64,000 nt of DNA from Saccharopolyspora erythraea (GCF_018141105.1 NZ_CP054839.1:2542001-2606000); one strand, 5' to 3'; counted from the stretch's first letter, positions 23,873-31,501 are shown. Notes: generated by a model not told the origin, from the sequence alone. Numbers and translations are program-made.

Positions 23873-26449
23873 TCAGTCGGTCTCGGCCTGCTTCTCAGCC
23901 GCGGTCTTCCAGCGGAGACCGACCCAGGCGCGGAACTGCTCCGGGAGCGCGGACACGGGACCGGTCGTCGAGATCTCGACCGACTTCGAATTCCGCTTGA
24001 TCCGGCGGTTGGCCACGTGCTTAGCGCCCTTGGTCGACGCCAGGCGAGTTCCGATGTAGCCGTCCGAAACCGGCTTCTTGCCCAGGTCCGCCAGCCACTC
24101 GTTGTAGGCGTCGAGCAGCTCTTTCGAGCTGATCGCGGCCTTCTTGTCGATCGTGAGCTCCGCGTCGAAGAACGCGCCGAACGTGTCCGACTCCATGCGC
24201 CACGACTGCGTTTCCTTCGCGACCGCATCCGGCAGTTCACCGCATGACCCACCACCCTTGGTGAACCCGCAAGCGCCCTCGACGATCCAGGCGAGGGCCG
24301 CCTTCTGGACGTCGAGCGACGACTTCAAGGAGTGCTTCACCTGGGGGTCGGCCCGGAGGTCGGACTCGTCTTCCAGCTCCTCGCCCGGGAACTTGTACGT
24401 CCACGGCCACGGGACGGCGATCAGCCGGCGCCACGTGCCGCGGTCGTTTTCGAGCACCTGGGGGCGGTGGTTCGAGTTCACGAGCAGGGAGTGAGTCGCG
24501 TCGAACGTGACGTTGTCCCGACGCATCAAGCGGGCCGTGATCTTCGCCGTGCCGATCAACTTCTTGATGATCGCCGGGCGAAGGACCTGCGCCTCCGGGA
24601 GCTCCTCCAGGATCGCCCACCTCGCCCCGCGGAAGACCATCTTCTCGGTGCTGTGGTCGCCGTCCGAGCCAAGAACCGCCTTGTCGTGCAGGAACACGGC
24701 GTAATCCCCGAGGCTGTACAGGATCGCATCCGTGAGCGTCGACTTCCCGTTGCTGCCCTGCCCGAAGCTGAACAACATCGTGTCGTCGTTGCTCGGCCGG
24801 CCGAACGCACCCTCGCCCACCTTGAGCTGAAGCCACGACTCCGTACCCGGCGCGAACGCCTGGCGAGCCTTATCCCACAGCGGATGGGTTGCCTTCGGGT
24901 CGTAGGGGACGTGGGTCGACTTCGTGATGTAGTCCTGCGGGTTGTGCGGACGGATCTCTCCCGTGCGCAGGTCGACCGTTCCGTTGGTGCAGTTCAACAG
25001 GTTCGGGTCCGCGTCCAGGCGGGAAGCGCGGATGTAGATCCGACCCGGGTCCGCCTCGACGAACTTCATCACCTGGTTGAAGTCGTGACCGTTGCCCAGA
25101 GCCGACCACCACTCGCCGTACGCCTTCCACGAACGACGGAACTCGGCGACCGCCTCGAGACGCTCCTCGAGCTCCTTCAACCGCTGGGACGGGCCGTCGC
25201 CGCCTTCCGCCTTGAGGATCGCGACCTCCTCGGCCATGCCGCGGCGCTGCTCGTTGTTGTCGATCGCGTCGAGCATGCGATTCGCCTCGGACCGGTGACG
25301 ACGGATCGCCCGCTGCACGGCGTGACGGACCGGAATGTTCGGCTCCGGCGACCAGCGGTCACCCACCCACTCATGCCAGCCGAGACCCTCGACGAACAGG
25401 TACCGGCCCTCGAGCTCCTCGACGACCACCGGCGCCGCGAGGGCGTGGGACTGGTGAGGGTGGCCCGGCATCCGGGGCGCCTCGCGCTGCATGAGCTCGT
25501 CGAGCGGGACGTTGGTCTCGATCGACGGGGTGACCTCAGACGCCGCGGCCAGCTCCCAAGGCTGCGACGAGCCTTTCGAGACGCCGTCCGCGATCCACGT
25601 CATGTCCTCCTCGTCGAGCGCCTCCCACGGCACCGCCTCCAGGACATCCCTGGCGACAGCCGCGGTCAGCGCGTCATCGTCGAGCACCGCGTCATCCTTC
25701 GCAGCCTTCGCGCCCTCGAACTGGGCGTAGCCGACCGCGTAGCCGAAGATCGCGGAACGCATGCCGCGGCCCGACTTCAGCCGCTCCAGGCGGTTCCGGA
25801 GGATCTCCTCGCCCTGCTCAACCGAGACCTTGTACGAACCGTGAATGCTCGGGTCGAACTTCGGGCGCTGGGTCTCCTGGCGGGCCGTGATGACCTCGAT
25901 CATGTCCGGAGTCAGCGCCGGGAGATCGTCGACAGGGACGATCGCACCGCCGAAGGCGTACGAGGCGTCAGAGCCGAACACCCGAGTAGGGGCTGTGATG
26001 ACCAGACCGCCAGCGCCGCGGATGTCGATACCCGGGGCGACCTCGCCGGCGGAGTTGCGGATGCGGCCGGACGGGTCCCGGTAGAAGCGGTGAACGCCTC
26101 CGGAGCGGGTGACCACCGTCATCGGGGTTGGCTGCTGGGCGGGGAGCTTGTTCCACTCCTCAATCCCGTTGACCGAGTCCGAGACGTCCAGATCGACGAC
26201 CACGATGCCGGACTTCGCGCAGTCGACGGCAATGCCCTTCATCGACTTCCGCGGGGTCGCGAACCACTCGCGGACCTGCGCCTCGTCGATGGTGGAATGG
26301 ACATTCCAGCTCTCAGCGTGCGGGAAGGGCATCGACAAGCGCTTCTTGGACGTCTCCTCGTTCAGGACGACGGTGAGGGGAAAGACGTAGTAGCCCGCCC
26401 GGACGAGCGCAAGGCCCGTGTCGAGCAGAGAACGCTGGTAACTGGTCAT
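23873..26449 (-). CDS. PrimPol-helicase fusion (AEP primase-polymerase plus D5/P4-type SF3 helicase)
   Basis: An 858-residue replication protein. The N-terminal primase-polymerase domain shows the metal-binding strand SGIVVVDLDVSDSVNG near residue 82 and the segment GVHRFYRDPSGRIRNSAG then GIDIRGAGGLVITAPT. The D5_N-like linker includes LLNCTNGTVDLRTGEIRPHN. The helicase Walker A is FGQGSNGKSTLTDA near residue 560, followed by EKMVFRGARWAILEELPEA as Walker B and VNSNHRPQVLENDRGTWRRL. It should prime and unwind the phage origin. ATG 26449 follows GAGGAG in repeat copy 7. Confidence 0.92.
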   Translation of the reverse strand: MTSYQRSLLDTGLALVRAGYYVFPLTVVLNEETSKKRLSMPFPHAESWNVHSTIDEAQVREWFATPRKSMKGIAVDCAKSGIVVVDLDVSDSVNGIEEWNKLPAQQPTPMTVVTRSGGVHRFYRDPSGRIRNSAGEVAPGIDIRGAGGLVITAPTRVFGSDASYAFGGAIVPVDDLPALTPDMIEVITARQETQRPKFDPSIHGSYKVSVEQGEEILRNRLERLKSGRGMRSAIFGYAVGYAQFEGAKAAKDDAVLDDDALTAAVARDVLEAVPWEALDEEDMTWIADGVSKGSSQPWELAAASEVTPSIETNVPLDELMQREAPRMPGHPHQSHALAAPVVVEELEGRYLFVEGLGWHEWVGDRWSPEPNIPVRHAVQRAIRRHRSEANRMLDAIDNNEQRRGMAEEVAILKAEGGDGPSQRLKELEERLEAVAEFRRSWKAYGEWWSALGNGHDFNQVMKFVEADPGRIYIRASRLDADPNLLNCTNGTVDLRTGEIRPHNPQDYITKSTHVPYDPKATHPLWDKARQAFAPGTESWLQLKVGEGAFGRPSNDDTMLFSFGQGSNGKSTLTDAILYSLGDYAVFLHDKAVLGSDGDHSTEKMVFRGARWAILEELPEAQVLRPAIIKKLIGTAKITARLMRRDNVTFDATHSLLVNSNHRPQVLENDRGTWRRLIAVPWPWTYKFPGEELEDESDLRADPQVKHSLKSSLDVQKAALAWIVEGACGFTKGGGSCGELPDAVAKETQSWRMESDTFGAFFDAELTIDKKAAISSKELLDAYNEWLADLGKKPVSDGYIGTRLASTKGAKHVANRRIKRNSKSVEISTTGPVSALPEQFRAWVGLRWKTAAEKQAETD

Positions 26450-26454
26450 CAAGT

Positions 26455-26478
26455 CTCCTCGTTTGTGTATGCACGCGG
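26455..26478 (-). repeat. Start-associated repeat, copy 7
   Basis: Minus strand CCGCGTGCATACACAAACGAGGAG, containing the ribosome site of the PrimPol-helicase gene. Confidence 0.82.
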
Positions 26479-26518
26479 AGAAGGGGCGGTCGTGGAGACC
26501 CGCCCCTTCATCGCCTGA

Positions 26519-26546
26519 GTTGGTACGCAGGCGCCGTTTTGGTTCA
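26519..26546 (-). promoter_or_regulatory. 29-bp promoter-like repeat, copy P2
   Basis: Minus strand CTGAACCAAAACG, a GC-rich middle, then TGCGTACCAAC. It lies 70 bp upstream of the PrimPol-helicase start and immediately after the duplicated gene-tail sequence at 26544-26567. Confidence 0.6.
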
Positions 26547-26567
26547 GCCGCACTCGCCGTGTTCGAA
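26544..26567 (-). repeat. Copy of the upstream gene tail (direct repeat, copy A)
   Basis: 24 bp identical to 26783-26806. In that other copy the bases encode the last residues RFEHGECG and the stop of the nuclease-like gene. Here they lie after the stop codon of the 59-residue gene and encode nothing in frame. Confidence 0.85.
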
Positions 26568-26578
26568 TCGGTCGCTGG

Positions 26579-26758
26579 TCACCAGTCGACGGTGACCTTC
26601 GCGGAGTGGATCAGCCGGTCCACCTTCTTGGCGTCCGCGTCGCTGATCCCGTTCGGGGCGTAGTCCTCGGCCATCTCGTGGATGGTCAGGTACTCGACGT
26701 TGTGCGCGTGCTCCAAGATCAGTTCCTTGGCGTACGCCTTCAGTTCTTCTTCGGTCAT
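26579..26758 (-). CDS. Small phage protein (59 aa)
   Basis: ATG 26758 lies behind GGAG; a GTG at 26767 is an alternative start adding three residues. The sequence is acidic and helical: TEEELKAYAKELILEHAHNV, then YLTIHEMAEDYAPNGISDAD and a final KVTVDW. It has no recognised motif. Flanked on both sides by the duplicated 24-bp tail sequence. Confidence 0.6.
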   Translation of the reverse strand: MTEEELKAYAKELILEHAHNVEYLTIHEMAEDYAPNGISDADAKKVDRLIHSAKVTVDW

Positions 26759-26782
26759 TCCGGACACTCCAATCGGTTTGGG

Positions 26783-26806
26783 TCAGCCGCACTCGCCGTG
26801 TTCGAA
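26783..26806 (-). repeat. Direct repeat copy B (coding end of the nuclease-like gene)
   Basis: 24 bp identical to 26544-26567. Here it encodes FEHGECG and the stop codon, so this is the probable source copy. Confidence 0.85.
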
Positions 26807-27352
26807 CCGCGCCCGCTGGGCCGCCCGGAACGCCGCGAGGTAGTCAGCCGGGAGCGGCTCCTCGCAGACGTAGCCCCGGAGAAGGTCGACCGCGTTGCCG
26901 ATCGCCTGCGGATCGTGCTCCGAGGCGATCAGCTCGACGGGCGGGTCCTCGACCGGCGGCCACGGGGTAGCGGTCAGCTCGCCGCCAGCGAAGTGCAGAC
27001 GCCACGGCCGGCGAGACTGTCCGCGCGGTTGGCGGAACACCTCGCCCAGGACCAAGACGTCATTGCCAGACTCGGACAGAGCCGCGGCACCGTTGATCGT
27101 CTTCGTGTGGTCGTGCGCCGTAAAGCGGCCCTTGACCTCCGCCCACAGACCGAGGTCGGGAAGGAAGAAATCGGGCAGGTAGCGGAACTTCGAGGCGCGC
27201 GGATACCACTGCTCGCGGAACCGCCAGGGGAGTACGAAGCCGTCCGGCTCGTAAGCGAACTCGAGCTCGAGCTCATCGAACGCGAGCGCCCAACGTGCTT
27301 CAAGGCGGGACCGGAAGCGATAGCCGGCGTACTCGGTTTCGATGGACTTCAT
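26783..27352 (-). CDS. PD-(D/E)XK-type nuclease-like protein
   Basis: A 189-residue protein starting at ATG 27352, which overlaps the preceding stop (ATGA). GYRFRSRLEARWALAFDELE followed by FRYLPDFFLPDLGLWAEVKG is the core of a restriction-like nuclease fold, with the metal site in PDFFLPD and the E-x-K in AEVKG. Such proteins are common in actinophages. Its role (nuclease in recombination or host-DNA attack) is not known. The last codons RFEHGECG are duplicated 240 bp downstream. Confidence 0.72.
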   Translation of the reverse strand: MKSIETEYAGYRFRSRLEARWALAFDELELEFAYEPDGFVLPWRFREQWYPRASKFRYLPDFFLPDLGLWAEVKGRFTAHDHTKTINGAAALSESGNDVLVLGEVFRQPRGQSRRPWRLHFAGGELTATPWPPVEDPPVELIASEHDPQAIGNAVDLLRGYVCEEPLPADYLAAFRAAQRARFEHGECG

Positions 27353-27528
27353 CGCGTCCACCTCACCGACGCGCCTCGTGCGATCGCGTTCGGCATCGCG
27401 GCGAGAAGAGACCCCCAGTCCTGTCGACCGGGGGCCGCCGGGTAGATCAGCACTTCATCACCGCGCCCAATCGCCCGGATGTCTCCCGGAGCGAGGGGTC
27501 TCTCGGCGGTGATGTGGATGGCGGCTAT
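27349..27528 (-). CDS. Small phage protein (59 aa) with apparent ATA start
   Basis: The frame reads IAAIHITAERPLAPGDIRAI then GDEVLIYPAAPGRQDWGSLL to the stop at 27349. No ATG, GTG or TTG lies near its head. ATA at 27528-27526 is 5 nt behind GGGGG and overlaps the previous stop as ATAG, so it is the best start by position. Frame continuity with neighbours (overlaps at both ends) supports a real gene. The product is a short beta-rich protein with no recognised family. Confidence 0.5.
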   Translation of the reverse strand: MAAIHITAERPLAPGDIRAIGRGDEVLIYPAAPGRQDWGSLLAAMPNAIARGASVRWTR

Positions 27529-27746
27529 GGTCGCCCCCTTCTGTCGACGTGGTGCAGAACGGAATGCGTCATGCGGCTGGTCTGGCGGTCGAACTTCTCC
27601 CCGCCGGGGCCGACCGGGTGGCGTGGGGGCGGAATGACGACCTCGCAGAGCGAGCACCACACCCCCTCAGGCTTGTCGACGTAAAACGAATAGTCGCGGG
27701 GCGGGACGTCGAGAACTGTTCCGTCCCGGAGCACGAAACGGCTCAC
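27525..27746 (-). CDS. Small phage protein (73 aa) with CxxC
   Basis: GTG 27746 sits behind GGAGGTGAG and overlaps the preceding stop (GTGA). The protein reads VSRFVLRDGTVLDVPPRDYS, then VWCSLCEVVIPPPRH with a CxxC pair, then HSVLHHVDRRGRP. A metal site using the CxxC and later histidines is possible. No family is recognised. The TAG stop overlaps the ATA start of the next gene. Confidence 0.6.
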   Translation of the reverse strand: MSRFVLRDGTVLDVPPRDYSFYVDKPEGVWCSLCEVVIPPPRHPVGPGGEKFDRQTSRMTHSVLHHVDRRGRP

Positions 27747-27895
27747 GGCCTCACCTCCTCCTCGACGTGGATCGGGAAGAAGCATGTGCGTCGGTAGACG
27801 TCGGCCTCCTCGGCGGTGACACCGCGGGCGATGTTCGACCACGGGGTTTTCTGGGGCTCGTTCGGGATCTGCATCCAGACCGCATAGGTCTTCAC
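27743..27895 (-). CDS. Small phage protein (50 aa)
   Basis: GTG 27895 follows GGTGGAG and overlaps the preceding stop (GTGA); the TGA at 27745-27743 overlaps the next GTG. It reads VKTYAVWMQIPNEPQKTPWS then TAEEADVYRRTCFFPIHVEE. Too short to classify, but tight coupling at both ends argues it is translated. Confidence 0.55.
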   Translation of the reverse strand: MKTYAVWMQIPNEPQKTPWSNIARGVTAEEADVYRRTCFFPIHVEEEVRP

Positions 27896-28110
27896 GGCTC
27901 CACCCCCAGGGCGCGGGCGATGGCGGTCTTGAACCGAAGGGCGGTAGCGCCGGATATGAACTCGGCGAAACCGTTCGGGGCCGTCGCCTCCAGCTCGTTA
28001 CACAGGTCCAGCACGGCGCGGAGAGCGTCGAACACGTCGTGAGCCCAGGCGTGCGGCTCGTCGTAAGCCCAATCGATCCGCTCGCGAATCCGGTCGTCGA
28101 GGTTGGTCAT
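27892..28110 (-). CDS. Small phage protein (72 aa), paralogue of the 93-residue protein upstream
   Basis: ATG 28110 overlaps the previous stop as TGATG; GTG 28113 is an alternative. The protein is helical: NLDDRIRERIDWAYDEPHAW, VFDALRAVLDLCNELEATAP and a final FKTAIARALGVEP. It shares the pattern I-R-x-K/R-I ... DALRAVL-x2-C-x-E ... AIARALG-x-x-P with the gene at 29045-29326, so the two arose by duplication. Function unknown. Confidence 0.6.
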   Translation of the reverse strand: MTNLDDRIRERIDWAYDEPHAWAHDVFDALRAVLDLCNELEATAPNGFAEFISGATALRFKTAIARALGVEP

Positions 28111-28349
28111 CACGCATCCTTCAGGGCGTCGAGGTCTTCCCACACCACGGCGGCGCGCTGGGTGCGGTAGACCTTCTGCTCCCGGTTCGGGGGCGTGCGC
28201 CAGCTATTGAACAGTTCGTGCTCCCACTCATTCAGCGCCTTCGCCTGTGACGTGGCGCTGGCCTTGCGGTTGTAGACCTTGGCGCGGCCCGTGACGTTGG
28301 TCGGGACGTCGCCGTTCTGATCGACGACGCGGTACACGTACTCAGTCAT
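28110..28349 (-). CDS. Small phage protein (79 aa)
   Basis: ATG 28349 lies behind AAAAGGAGC. The sequence MTEYVYRVVDQNGDVPTNVT continues with a basic stretch NRKASATSQAKALNEWEHEL and ends in VVWEDLDALKDA. It looks like a compact alpha/beta domain; no family is recognised. It is the first gene after the terminator at 28367-28404 and heads a chain of genes overlapping down to 26783. Confidence 0.58.
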   Translation of the reverse strand: MTEYVYRVVDQNGDVPTNVTGRAKVYNRKASATSQAKALNEWEHELFNSWRTPPNREQKVYRTQRAAVVWEDLDALKDA

Positions 28350-28366
28350 TGGGGCTCCTTTTCCGC

Positions 28367-28404
28367 CCAAGAAAAAGACCCGACAGCCGAAGCCATCGGG
28401 TCTT
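28367..28404 (-). terminator. Rho-independent terminator within the early small-gene block
   Basis: On the minus strand AAGACCCGA pairs with TCGGGTCTT and is followed by TTTCTT. It lies between the 32-residue gene and the 79-residue gene, splitting the small-gene block. Confidence 0.82.
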
Positions 28405-28420
28405 CCTCCTGGGAGTGCGG

Positions 28421-28519
28421 TTACTTCTTCTTGTCGGTGTCGACGAGATCCTTCACCTTGTCGTCGCCCTGCGACCAGTGGTCCGCGTCGCGACCGAACT
28501 CGTCCTTCACTCCCAGCAT
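28421..28519 (-). CDS. Very small acidic phage protein (32 aa)
   Basis: ATG 28519 lies 8 nt behind GGAG. It reads MLGVKDEFGRDADHWSQGDD then KVKDLVDTDKKK. It is soluble and highly charged. A terminator follows 17 bp after the stop, which supports its being the last gene of a unit. Confidence 0.5.
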   Translation of the reverse strand: MLGVKDEFGRDADHWSQGDDKVKDLVDTDKKK

Positions 28520-28537
28520 GATCAAATCTCCTTGCGG

Positions 28538-28780
28538 TTACGGGTTGATGGTGACGGTTACTTCCTCGCGTCGGCCCTCACGCGTGAACATGTGCTGCAC
28601 CTCGGCCTTGTGCTTCACGACCAGGTGAACCAAGTGGAGCGCACGCGCGATGCAGTCGGGGCTGACGTCGGGCTTGATGGGGGACGTCCAGACCTCCGCG
28701 GCGCCGCACAGATCGCACGTCTGGCCGGCGGGGGAAGTCGTGAACTTGAGCTGAATCGGGTGGACCTGGACAGTAAGCAT
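28538..28780 (-). CDS. Small phage protein (80 aa) with CxxC
   Basis: ATG 28780 follows GAGGAG. The sequence LTVQVHPIQLKFTTSPAGQT leads into CDLCGAAEVWTSPIKPD, then DCIARALHLVHLVVKHKAEV and a threonine-rich end. The CxxC may bind zinc with a second ligand pair such as C and H in DCIARALH. No family recognised. Confidence 0.58.
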   Translation of the reverse strand: MLTVQVHPIQLKFTTSPAGQTCDLCGAAEVWTSPIKPDVSPDCIARALHLVHLVVKHKAEVQHMFTREGRREEVTVTINP

Positions 28781-28856
28781 GAAGGGCTCCTCAGAAGAAT
28801 GGTGCGGAAAACGAAGACACCGCAAGAATACCGCGGAGGACTGACAATTTCGGGGG

Positions 28857-29045
28857 TCAGAGGTAGACGACGCCCTCGACGAAATGATGCGGCTCGCGGG
28901 GCGTGGAAGCCGCCTTCTCGTAGGCGGCGAGCGCAGCCTCGGCGTAACCCTCGTACACGTCCCACGGCTCGATGTCGTTGTAAACCTCGGCGTCCACCCC
29001 GCGGATTGCTTCGGCCATGATTCTGATCATTTTGGGGTCAGGCAT
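28857..29045 (-). CDS. Small acidic phage protein (62 aa)
   Basis: ATG 29045 overlaps the previous stop as TGATG. It reads PDPKMIRIMAEAIRGVDAEV then VYEGYAEAALAAYEKAASTP, a helical acidic protein. A similar Ala/Glu-rich helical pattern (AEAALAAYE) occurs in many small actinophage proteins of unknown function. Confidence 0.6.
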   Translation of the reverse strand: MPDPKMIRIMAEAIRGVDAEVYNDIEPWDVYEGYAEAALAAYEKAASTPREPHHFVEGVVYL

Positions 29046-29326
29046 CAGCTCTCCCGGCAGGAAGGACGCCCGCAGAACGCGCGGGTGTGGGAGTGCGTGT
29101 ACGGGCAGGGGTCCGGGTCAATACCCAGAGCGCGGGCGATTGCGGCGCGGACCAGGTCTGTAGAGATCGCGTCGCAACAGGCCGTCTCTGCCTCGTCGCA
29201 TTCGGCCAGCACGGCGCGGAGGGCGTCGGCGAGAGGTCCGGCGTCCCGCTTCGCCGGGTGGCTTTCGTGCGGCCAGTAGTCCAGGTCCGCGATCTTGGCC
29301 CGAATCGGGGCGTCGAGGTCAGCCAC
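29045..29326 (-). CDS. Small phage protein (93 aa), paralogue of the 72-residue protein
   Basis: GTG 29326 is 6 nt behind GAGG and overlaps the end of the upstream gene by 8 bp. Residues such as APIRAKIADLDYWPHESHPA, LADALRAVLAECDEAETACC and AAIARALGIDPDP match the paralogue at 27892-28110. It has an added C-terminal Cys/His tail (CPYTHSHTRAFCGRPSCRES) that could hold a metal. Confidence 0.6.
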   Translation of the reverse strand: MADLDAPIRAKIADLDYWPHESHPAKRDAGPLADALRAVLAECDEAETACCDAISTDLVRAAIARALGIDPDPCPYTHSHTRAFCGRPSCRES

Positions 29327-29555
29327 GGCGGGCCTCCCGAGCCAGAGCCAGGCGGGCGCGACGCTCGTCGGCGATCCGCTGCTCCTCCAGCCAGGCGGTG
29401 TCCACCTCGTACTTGTCGCGGGTCGCCTGGTGGGCCCGGCCGCATGCCGGGAAGGTGAAGAACACCCCCTCCTGCACGGCGGTGATCCCGCCATCGTTGG
29501 TCTTGCCGTGCGAACAGGTCTCGACGTTCAGGAGCGGGGTCTCAGGCGTGCGCAT
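29319..29555 (-). CDS. Small phage protein (78 aa)
   Basis: ATG 29555 follows AAGGAG. It reads VETCSHGKTNDGGITAVQEG, then FFTFPACGRAHQATRDKYEV and a basic helical end ADERRARLALAREARRG. Spaced Cys and His residues (C-x-H early, then C-x3-H) suggest a zinc site. Function unknown. Confidence 0.58.
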   Translation of the reverse strand: MRTPETPLLNVETCSHGKTNDGGITAVQEGVFFTFPACGRAHQATRDKYEVDTAWLEEQRIADERRARLALAREARRG

Positions 29556-29557
29556 GG

Positions 29558-29752
29558 TCAGCTCTCCTTATGACAGGCGGAAAAGTGGGCGTAGGCCGCG
29601 ACGGTCGCGGCGTACTCGGTGCGGGCGTGGCCCGTGGCGTAGCAGCGGGTGAAGACCAGGCCGGAGAGGGAAACGACCCAACAGCGCCAGACATAAGTCC
29701 GACGCTGCTGGTCGTGGGTTACCTCGGGGCGGCCGGCGACGATGGCGGCCAT
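29558..29752 (-). CDS. Small phage protein (64 aa)
   Basis: ATG 29752 lies 2 bp after the stop of the coiled-coil gene. It reads AAIVAGRPEVTHDQQRRTYV, then WRCWVVSLSGLVFTRCYATG and TVAAYAHFSACHKES. Three Cys and several His residues are scattered along it. No family recognised; coupling to the upstream gene supports translation. Confidence 0.55.
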   Translation of the reverse strand: MAAIVAGRPEVTHDQQRRTYVWRCWVVSLSGLVFTRCYATGHARTEYAATVAAYAHFSACHKES

Positions 29753-29756
29753 GGGG

Positions 29757-30968
29757 TTACTCGTTGGTGATGTCGGTCAGGGGACCGCAGTACTCTTCGA
29801 CGAAGGACAGTTCCCGGTCCTTCGACCTCTCCCCTGCGAGACGAAAGAACCCGTTGGGCTGCTGCTCCCACACGTCGCCCTGTGCGTCGCGGAAGCGGCG
29901 GGGCTTGTTGTAGCTCGCGTAACACCCCTCGACGTGCTTCGAGGCGGGACATTCGACGTCGCCACGGCAGCCATCCTCGCCCAGGGTGCGGAGGGCGGCC
30001 TTCAGCTCGGCGAGCTCCCGGGAGCGGCGGAGGAGAACGTCACCAGCCGCACGGGCGTGTGCGAGGTCGGACTTCAGGACGCGGTTTTGGTCCTCCAGCT
30101 CCTCGACCCGGGACAGTTCGGCCTCCGCCTTCTCGGCGCGGGCCTTCCAACCGTCCCGTTCGGCCTTCACCGCGAAGTATTCCGAGCACTCCGCCAGCTC
30201 TGCCTCGGCCTTCTCGGCGCGGGTGCGGAGCTTTCCCGTCAAGTCTTCGAGGTAGCGAACCCGGTCCTCGGCCCTCTCTGCGCGTGTGCGCAGATGCGTC
30301 GAGACGGACACCTCGTCGGCGAGCTGACCGGCGTAATCGTTCCGCTGCGCCTCCGCCTTCTCGGCGCGGGCCTTCTGCTCGTACGCCATCTCCGCGGCGC
30401 TGTTGCGGTCGACGATCATTGCTTGAAGCTCGCGCTCGAACCGGTCGGCGCGGGCGCGGGTCTCGTCCAACTCCTCAACCAAGTCCCGGGACATGATCCG
30501 CAAAGACTCGGTGTCGCCGGCGTCGAGGTCCCGGAACTTGCACGTAGCCGGCTCCGGGGTGGTCTCGTCGGTGTAACCGACGTCCGTCCAGCCGAACGGG
30601 AAAGGGGCGACCTGAACGAGCCGGCGCGCTTCAACGAAAATCGGGATGGACAAAACCCGCTGGCCTGGGTCGAACTTGACGTAAACGGTCGCGGTGCCGT
30701 TGGGGTTACCGCGTGCCCAATAAGGCTTGGGGATGACGGTACCTACGCCTTCAGCGTCGATGAATCGGACCCGGTCGCCCGGCTTGAAGTCCTGGACGGG
30801 GCGGAGGGTGTTCGCGGCCTGAAGGAACTCGTCTCCGTTGTCGGCCTCGACGTAGACCATCGTCGGGGAGTCTGCGGACACGCGGGTGACGGTGCCGACG
30901 CGGGTGTTCAGGTTCGGGAAGCCGGTCCAGGTGACGCGGTCGCCGATCTCGGGCTTGTAGTCGGACAT
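29757..30968 (-). CDS. Coiled-coil phage early protein (403 aa)
   Basis: ATG 30968 follows AAGGAG. The first 130 residues hold two similar beta-barrel-like units with the pattern GDRVTWTGFPNLNTRVGTVT and GDRVRFIDAEGVGTVIPKP, like KOW/SH3-type modules. Residues about 165-325 are a long coiled coil with heptads such as RAEKAEAELAECSEYFAVKA. The C-terminal part has spaced cysteines (DGCRGDVECPASKHVEGCYA). It may be a structural or scaffolding early protein; no family is recognised. Confidence 0.65.
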   Translation of the reverse strand: MSDYKPEIGDRVTWTGFPNLNTRVGTVTRVSADSPTMVYVEADNGDEFLQAANTLRPVQDFKPGDRVRFIDAEGVGTVIPKPYWARGNPNGTATVYVKFDPGQRVLSIPIFVEARRLVQVAPFPFGWTDVGYTDETTPEPATCKFRDLDAGDTESLRIMSRDLVEELDETRARADRFERELQAMIVDRNSAAEMAYEQKARAEKAEAQRNDYAGQLADEVSVSTHLRTRAERAEDRVRYLEDLTGKLRTRAEKAEAELAECSEYFAVKAERDGWKARAEKAEAELSRVEELEDQNRVLKSDLAHARAAGDVLLRRSRELAELKAALRTLGEDGCRGDVECPASKHVEGCYASYNKPRRFRDAQGDVWEQQPNGFFRLAGERSKDRELSFVEEYCGPLTDITNE

Positions 30969-30978
30969 AGCGGGCTCC

Positions 30979-31347
30979 TTAACGGGTAGCGGTTGCAGCA
31001 GCGGCGAACAAGGCGACCGGCAAGAGAGCGAGGTCGTCCTCACGCTTGATCTCGATCGCGTGGACGTTCGTACGGTCGGTCCCGAGGTCGACCGCCAGGA
31101 ACAGCGAAACGGCGTGCTCGTGACCATCCGGGCAGGACTCGACGTCGCCAGGGGTGAGAGCGACCTCGTCGGGCAGGTTCAGGAAGCAGGAGGGCTCGTC
31201 ACCGGTCTGGCCAGAGAAGACGAGCCACTCCGCGTACGTGGCGAGCGCGTACGCCTCGCGGGGGTGCAGAGTGGCGATCCGCTTGCCGGACGGGGTTTCG
31301 AACTCCATCTCGACCATGCACTCGGTCGCGCGGATGAAGACGGACAT
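30979..31347 (-). CDS. Phage protein of unknown function (122 aa)
   Basis: ATG 31347 follows GAGGAGC. The sequence begins SVFIRATECMVEMEFETPSG, then LHPREAYALATYAEWLVFSG and a region FLNLPDEVALTPGDVESCPD, with a hydrophobic Ala-rich end. It appears to be a small alpha/beta protein. A hairpin lies just upstream, so it probably begins a new transcript or processed message. Ten base pairs separate it from the coiled-coil gene. Confidence 0.6.
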   Translation of the reverse strand: MSVFIRATECMVEMEFETPSGKRIATLHPREAYALATYAEWLVFSGQTGDEPSCFLNLPDEVALTPGDVESCPDGHEHAVSLFLAVDLGTDRTNVHAIEIKREDDLALLPVALFAAAATATR

Positions 31348-31367
31348 GAGGGCTCCTCGACGTGGAA

Positions 31368-31410
31368 ACGCCCCCACAGGCGGTCTCGGTGACTGCACCT
31401 GCGGGGGCGT
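31368..31410. terminator. Hairpin between tRNA-like element and 122-residue gene
   Basis: ACGCCCCCACAGG (31368-31380) pairs with CCTGCGGGGGCGT (31398-31410) with one mismatch; on the minus strand it is followed by TTTCC. It could end or process the transcript carrying the tRNA-like elements. Confidence 0.6.
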
Positions 31411-31421
31411 GGTTGTGGACG

Positions 31422-31501
31422 TGCGCGCGGCGGGACCTGCACCCGCGTTTCCCCTCGCCATCCGGATATTGGGGCGTTCTGACTGCTTGAACTACGCGCG
31501 C
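31422..31501 (-). tRNA. tRNA-like element 1 (80 nt, anticodon not assignable)
   Basis: On the minus strand the acceptor stem is a perfect 7-bp GCGCGCG/CGCGCGC, U8-A9 is present, the D-stem is GUUC/GAAC and the T-stem GCGGG/CCCGC. The T-loop is UGCAGGU instead of UUCGANU, and no normal 5-bp anticodon stem forms. CCA is not encoded. It is either a degenerate tRNA or a tRNA mimic. Confidence 0.5.

Noticed and set aside
26544-26792. 82-codon minus frame ending in RFEHGECG
   Set aside because: It is a shifted reading of the 59-residue gene that happens to reach the duplicated tail.
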